The translations under genes and the position numbers were made by a program. Source: an uncultured Eubacterium sp. (GTDB taxonomy: Bacteria > Bacillota > Clostridia > Lachnospirales > Lachnospiraceae). From it: DNA of 18,898 nucleotides. The DNA lies in assembly GCA_910586445.1 (NCBI GenBank), contig CAJUHV010000077.1, positions 1-18,898 on the forward strand, written 5' to 3'. The notes under the pieces were generated by a model. The model searched no databases, was not told where the DNA came from, and worked only from the letters and a program-made list of their open reading frames with translations. Positions 15,618 through 18,898 of this stretch are shown here, piece after piece (positions within the stretch are counted from its first letter, which is position 1; every line of letters starts with the position of its first letter).

Positions 15618-15682
15618 TACTTATGAATTAATCCCAATTTAATCAACACAGCCTGTATGTTGATTAAATTGGGGTATAAGTA
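15618..15682. repeat. Second palindrome, between convergent genes
   Basis: CCCAATTTAATCAACA (15633-15648) pairs perfectly with TGTTGATTAAATTGGG (15658-15673) around nine bases, and TACTTAT (15618-15624) with ATAAGTA (15676-15682) outside. The left arm closely resembles the inner arm of the neighbouring MITE-like element (ATCCCAAATTTAATCAACA at 15505-15523). It ends six bases before the chemoreceptor stop and may end transcription from both sides, though no clear T run follows it on the - strand. Confidence 0.75.
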
Positions 15683-15688
15683 CCACAG

Positions 15689-17716
15689 CTATTTATTTTT
15701 TAATGAAAAACGCCCAATAAGCCCTTTTAAGTTTTGTGCCTGTGCAGCCAGTTCTTCACTCGACGTTGCACTTTCCTGTGCAGTCACTGAATTTATGGAA
15801 ACAGCGTCAGACATCTGCTCGAATCCGGCGTTGATCTGCTCGATCGCTGTTGCCTGCTCTCTGGCAGCATCTGCAATCTCAGAGATAATGCTGGTAATTT
15901 CGCCTGTATTATTAACGACCTGTGAAAGGGATTCGGCTGTCTCATTCACAATGCTTGTCCCGTTCTCTACGGTTTCAATAGACTTAATGATCAGTTTTGC
16001 AGTATTCTGAGCTGCCTTTGCGCTTTCTTCTGCAAGGCTGCGGACTTCTTCTGCTACAACGGAAAATCCTCTTCCGGCTTCACCGGCGCGGGCTGCTTCA
16101 ATTGCAGCATTTAAGGACAGCAGGTTGGTCTGTTCTGCAATATCTTCGATATTTTTGATAATATCTCCGATCTTTGATGATCCGGCCTTGATATCTGCCA
16201 TTGCCTGGATCATGGACTGCATCTGCTTGTTGCAGATCTCTACATTTTTCTTTGCTTCCAAAGAACGCTGGTTTGCTTTGTCAGCATTATCTGCGGTAAG
16301 CTTTACCTGATCGGAAACACTTGTAATGCTTGCAGTCAGCTCCTCCAATACGCTTGCCTGGTCTGTCGTGCGGTCAGCCAGATTTTTGGCTCCCAGAGAG
16401 GTGCCGTCCGAATGATCAGCTACAAGGTCGGCAGCACTGTTCATCTGCGTCATTGTTTCATTCAAGGAGCCGATAATTGTATTGATCGATTCCTGCAGGC
16501 TGACAAAATCGCCTGCAAAGCTGGCTTCTGTCTGTATATCCAGATTCCCGGCAGATAGCTGGGAAAGCACTCTCGTAATATCTGAAATATATAGGTTCAG
16601 GCTGTGTATTGTATGATCCAGATTTTTAGACAGAATGGACAGCTCATCACCTGTGTTTATGACTTCAACCGGTGTCTGCAGGTCGCCCTTGGCAAGCTTT
16701 ACCAGACGTTTTGTTACAGAATCAACCGGATAGATGATGCCTTTGATCAGCCGTTTCATCAGCGAAATATTAAACGCCAGAAGAAGTACGGCAATGATTG
16801 TATTTACAAGCACGGAAATAACAATCACCAAAGTGAAATCTGCGTATGGTGCAGCCATAATCAAGCGCCAGTCCTCATGGCCTGCCACCGGACAGTATGC
16901 TGCGAACATGCTTTTGCCGTTCTGCCGGTAGGTAGTGGTGCCCTTATCTGTGCTGGCAAGTATTTTTTTGATCGCCTTTGCCTGTGAGGCATATTTTCTG
17001 TCCGTTTCCTGCAGTGCGATAGGATTTACTTCATCTGCGATTTTTTGCTTGTCATTATGAAAAATGATTGTGCCGTCTTTATTTACAATGTAGGCGTGGC
17101 CTGTTTTGCCAAAAGTAATTTCACCGATTTTGTCATTTACAGAATCAACCAGATCGACAATATATACGGTGCCTATAATTTTGCCTTCATCGTAAACGGG
17201 AGCACCTGATATAATAATGATCTCTCCGTTTAACCGGTTAATGATCGGCTCACCTACAAATACATTTCCTTTTGAAGTGGACTGAAAGTGGAGCTGGTCA
17301 TTAAAGTCAAAGTCACCGAGATTGGAATAACCCTGTCCGTCTAATTCTACAAATCCTACTTCATCATATTGATTCTGTGCGCGGACACCGTCCATAGCCG
17401 CAAGCTTTTCCTCTTTGGACGCGCCGGCATCCCTGATGGTTTCTAAAGCTGCGACATTCATTGCGTTGACTTCCAGTGTATGTAGTGTACGTTCGACTGC
17501 TGAAGAAGTGGAATTTAATGCAACGTTTGTCATCTCATGCAGCGTATTCATATTGCTGAAATACATAAATGCTCCAGACACGACAATCAGTGCGATTACT
17601 AAAAGTAGAAATAGACGCGTGACCTGTGAAACAAGATTTTTTTGCAGAGTCTGGTCTGAAGGTTTTTTCTTCCCGGATGCTGCAGTTTTGGAAATTTGCT
17701 TATTTGTCTTTTTCAT
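15689..17716 (-). CDS. Methyl-accepting chemotaxis protein with dCache-type sensor
   Basis: A transmembrane chemoreceptor of 675 residues that passes ligand signals to CheA/CheW. Order of parts: a basic N-terminus, first membrane segment at about 35-53, an extracytoplasmic double-Cache sensor at about 60-290 (blocks GFVELDGQGYSN, GEPIINRLNG, GKTGHAYIVNKDGTI, WRLIMAAP), second membrane segment at about 294-316, HAMP at about 316-370 with a further HAMP-like helix pair to about 425, and the signalling domain from 435. The kinase-contact hairpin IEDIAEQTNLLSLNAAIEAA is at 523-542. No C-terminal CheR-docking pentapeptide is visible. AGGAGG lies 6 bases before the ATG. It is convergent with the ATPase gene. 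Its presence suggests a motile host; ligand unknown, although dCache receptors often bind amino acids. Confidence 0.93.
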   Translation of the reverse strand: MKKTNKQISKTAASGKKKPSDQTLQKNLVSQVTRLFLLLVIALIVVSGAFMYFSNMNTLHEMTNVALNSTSSAVERTLHTLEVNAMNVAALETIRDAGASKEEKLAAMDGVRAQNQYDEVGFVELDGQGYSNLGDFDFNDQLHFQSTSKGNVFVGEPIINRLNGEIIIISGAPVYDEGKIIGTVYIVDLVDSVNDKIGEITFGKTGHAYIVNKDGTIIFHNDKQKIADEVNPIALQETDRKYASQAKAIKKILASTDKGTTTYRQNGKSMFAAYCPVAGHEDWRLIMAAPYADFTLVIVISVLVNTIIAVLLLAFNISLMKRLIKGIIYPVDSVTKRLVKLAKGDLQTPVEVINTGDELSILSKNLDHTIHSLNLYISDITRVLSQLSAGNLDIQTEASFAGDFVSLQESINTIIGSLNETMTQMNSAADLVADHSDGTSLGAKNLADRTTDQASVLEELTASITSVSDQVKLTADNADKANQRSLEAKKNVEICNKQMQSMIQAMADIKAGSSKIGDIIKNIEDIAEQTNLLSLNAAIEAARAGEAGRGFSVVAEEVRSLAEESAKAAQNTAKLIIKSIETVENGTSIVNETAESLSQVVNNTGEITSIISEIADAAREQATAIEQINAGFEQMSDAVSINSVTAQESATSSEELAAQAQNLKGLIGRFSLKNK

Positions 17717-18304
17717 CTTCGGCCTCCTGTTTTTATTCTGACATTTTCTGATATAAAAATGCTGTAACTATTCGAAAAGGACTGTACATGCTGCTAAACT
17801 GCAGGATGCAGGCATATGCAGAATATCCTTGCACTTTCATACAGAACCAAGAGGTGATGCATGGCAGACCAGCTAGAATGGTTACAAATAATCTAGAATT
17901 AGCATAGCATTTCAAGGGGCTGCTGTCAATGTATAATCTATGCGCTTATGTGCTGATATTTCGCAATATATGTCTAATATGGACACCATGTAAATAAGGT
18001 CGAAATCATATGGGAAATCAAATGTATGCAGGGCGGATTGGCAGTATAACATTCCTAAATGATATAGAATGACCTTGCAAAATAAGTGATACATGTTATT
18101 ATTATGAATAAGTGATAAATCAATGGATCTGACAAAAAGATTTAGATCTGATAAAAAGATCTGGATCTGGCAAAATGATCTGGATCTGACAAAAAGATTT
18201 AGATCTGATAAAAAGGTTTGAATCTGATAAAAAGCTTTGAGTCGGCGGTTAGATAATATCGCAGGCAGCGTCAGATCGCAGGCGTATGATTTTTGAGGGG
18301 ATTT
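17717..18304. other. Long non-coding gap between divergent genes
   Basis: About 590 bases. They must hold the promoter of the chemoreceptor (- strand), of which I see only a weak candidate (TATATC on the - strand near 17750), and that of the broken ATPase copy. An 11-base direct repeat AATAAGTGATA occurs at 18081-18091 and 18107-18117, just before the tandem 19-base repeats at 18126-18239. The open frame on the - strand across 17912-18358 is a by-product of those repeats. Confidence 0.6.
18126..18239. repeat. Six tandem 19-bp repeats
   Basis: Six head-to-tail units with consensus GATCTGATAAAAAGATTTG fill 114 bases. Units 1 and 4 are identical, the others differ at one to a few positions, and the last begins with A. 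There are no spacers, so this is not a CRISPR array. Each unit carries a GATCTG box and a short A tract. It ends 65 bases before the start of the broken ATPase copy. Confidence 0.9.
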
Positions 18305-18522
18305 ATGGCGAGAACAGTAGGGATCGGAATACAGGATTTTGGAAAGATTATAGAACATGGCTGCTTTTACATTGATAAAACGGAGTTTATCCGCGATTGG
18401 TGGGAGAGCATGGACGATGTAACACTGATTACCCGTCCAAGGCGGTTTGGAAAGACACTGATTATGAGCATGACAGAGCAGTTTTTTCCATAAATTATAA
18501 AAAACGCAGCGATTTATTTGAA
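18305..18522 (+). pseudogene. Truncated, frameshifted second copy of the AAA-ATPase gene
   Basis: The first 61 codons match the N-terminus of the intact protein at 13721 closely: MARTV start, IQDF, FYIDKT, DVTLITRPRRFGKTL with the whole P-loop, and EQFF. Then a T run of six (18482-18487) lacks one T and the frame ends in TAA (18491-18493). With one T added, the frame continues SINYKKRSDLFE, matching SVNYKNRGDLFE of the intact copy, up to 18522. There the similarity stops and the IS200-type element begins. GAGGGG stands a few bases before the ATG. The remaining 500 or so codons may lie beyond the insertion, outside the window. It cannot yield a working ATPase as it stands. Confidence 0.88.
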
Positions 18523-18539
18523 TGAAAAAGTCTTTTAAT

Positions 18540-18558
18540 CCCCCATCTGAGATGGGGG
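18540..18558 (+). repeat. Left-end hairpin of the IS200-type element
   Basis: CCCCCATC (18540-18547) and GATGGGGG (18551-18558) pair perfectly around TGA. Such subterminal hairpins are the binding sites of the Y1 transposase in IS200/IS605 elements; the cleavage site is expected a little upstream. Confidence 0.8.
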
Positions 18559-18595
18559 AACAGGCAAAGCCGTAGCGGTGCGTGGAGTATAAAAA

Positions 18596-18647
18596 CTCCT
18601 ATGCTATAATGATATTGGTTTCGCAGGCCATATCAAAAGCATAGGAG
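18596..18647 (+). promoter_or_regulatory. Leader hairpin that covers the transposase ribosome site
   Basis: CTCCTATGCT (18596-18605) pairs perfectly with AGCATAGGAG (18638-18647), and inside it GATAT-TGG (18611-18618) can pair with CCATATC with one bulge. The right arm contains most of the AGGAGGT ribosome site (18643-18649) of tnpA. Sequestering of the start region is established for IS200; here the pairing is seen directly in sequence. Confidence 0.7.
18602..18610 (+). promoter_or_regulatory. Extended -10 promoter of tnpA
   Basis: TGC followed by TATAAT (18605-18610) forms a perfect extended -10. Transcription would begin near 18617, inside the loop of the leader hairpin. No good -35 is seen. 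Confidence 0.55.
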
Positions 18648-18656
18648 GTATCCAAA

Positions 18657-18898
18657 ATGGATAATCAAAGTATAACACACACAAGATGGAATTGCACCTA
18701 TCATATTGTTTTTATACCGAAGTATAGAAGAAAGATAATGTATGGAGAAACCAAAAAAGATTTGGTTGCAATCATCAAGAAGCTGTGTGAGATGAAACAG
18801 GTGGATCTAATTGATGGGCGGGTATGCAAAGATCATATTCATATGTATGTTGCAATACCGCCGAAGATAAGCGTATCGGAATTCATGTCATATCTGAA
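18657..18898 (+). CDS. tnpA: IS200-type Y1 transposase, 3' end beyond window
   Basis: Eighty codons are visible. They read like the start of REP/IS200 HUH-type transposases (Y1_Tnp): WNCTYHIVFIPKYRRK at about 11-26 and the metal-binding HUH motif DHIHMYV near 59-65, then PPKISVSEFMSYL. The catalytic Tyr lies further along and is not in the window. The enzyme cuts and joins single strands at the element ends as a dimer in the cytoplasm. AGGAGGT (18643-18649) stands 7 bases before the ATG. Expected full length is about 130-155 residues. Whether a tnpB follows cannot be seen. Confidence 0.9.
   Translation, partial: MDNQSITHTRWNCTYHIVFIPKYRRKIMYGETKKDLVAIIKKLCEMKQVDLIDGRVCKDHIHMYVAIPPKISVSEFMSYL

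Larger units (their letters stand above)
18523..18898 (+). mobile_element. IS200/IS605-type insertion sequence, left part
   Basis: The sequence leaves the ATPase homology at 18522 and shows the layout of an IS200-like element: a subterminal hairpin at 18540-18558, a long leader that can fold, and a HUH transposase gene that runs past the window end. These elements move as single strands by peel-and-paste, have no terminal inverted repeats and make no target duplication. The exact left tip is uncertain by several bases because no empty site is available. Confidence 0.82.

Noticed and set aside
15658..15691. Classic intrinsic terminator for the chemoreceptor gene
   Set aside because: The stem is strong but on the - strand it is followed by GATTAATTC and not by a run of T; it was kept only as a palindrome.
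18126..18239. Possible CRISPR array
   Set aside because: Units are directly adjacent without spacers and are too short; no cas genes are present.
17912..18358. Open frame of 148 codons on the - strand with internal peptide repeats
   Set aside because: The repeated peptides come only from the 19-base tandem array; there is no ribosome site, no recognisable domain, and it overlaps the start of the ATPase remnant.

Overview
The window reads as a piece of a Gram-positive, low-to-mid GC, motile Clostridia-type chromosome, most likely Lachnospiraceae. This is inferred from strong AGGAGG-like ribosome binding sites, a LicD-family enzyme, AAA-ATPase/PD-(D/E)XK proteins of a kind abundant in gut Clostridia, a dCache chemoreceptor and an IS200-type element. 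No rRNA, tRNA or housekeeping marker is present to fix the species.

Region 1 (1-13410, all + strand) is one long surface-glycan operon. It holds part of a pseudaminic-acid (Pse) pathway: pseI (5' end cut or frameshifted), a formyltransferase, a PIG-L deacetylase, a PseH-like GNAT, pseG, and a PseA/WbpG-type amidotransferase. In its middle sits the complete three-gene UDP-N-acetyl-L-fucosamine route (fnlA-fnlB-fnlC). The rest are assembly and decoration enzymes: a GT2 glycosyltransferase, a LicD-family phosphotransferase, a fucosyltransferase-fold glycosyltransferase and an FkbM methyltransferase. The last two carry the same kind of N-terminal Rossmann-like domain. A clear intrinsic terminator (13382-13410) closes the operon. 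The genes pseB, pseC and pseF are not in the window and presumably lie upstream. No flippase, polymerase or priming transferase is seen, so the product could be a capsule-like polymer or a flagellin glycan.

Region 2 (13411-15688) holds a stand-alone AAA-ATPase/PD-(D/E)XK protein with its own extended -10 promoter. A 166-bp palindromic MITE-like element supplies this gene's last four codons and stop. A second, sequence-related palindrome follows.

Region 3 (15689-18304) holds a methyl-accepting chemotaxis protein on the - strand and a non-coding gap of about 590 bp ending in six tandem 19-bp repeats.

Region 4 (18305-18898) holds a second copy of the AAA-ATPase gene, broken by a -1 frameshift in a T run and then cut off by an IS200/IS605-type element. 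The transposase of that element runs off the end of the window.

Points most worth following: the formyltransferase/deacetylase/acetyltransferase trio as a possible N-acyl editing module for Pse, the apparent ACG start codon at 9770, the shared accessory domain on two unrelated enzymes, and the palindromic element inside the ATPase stop region.
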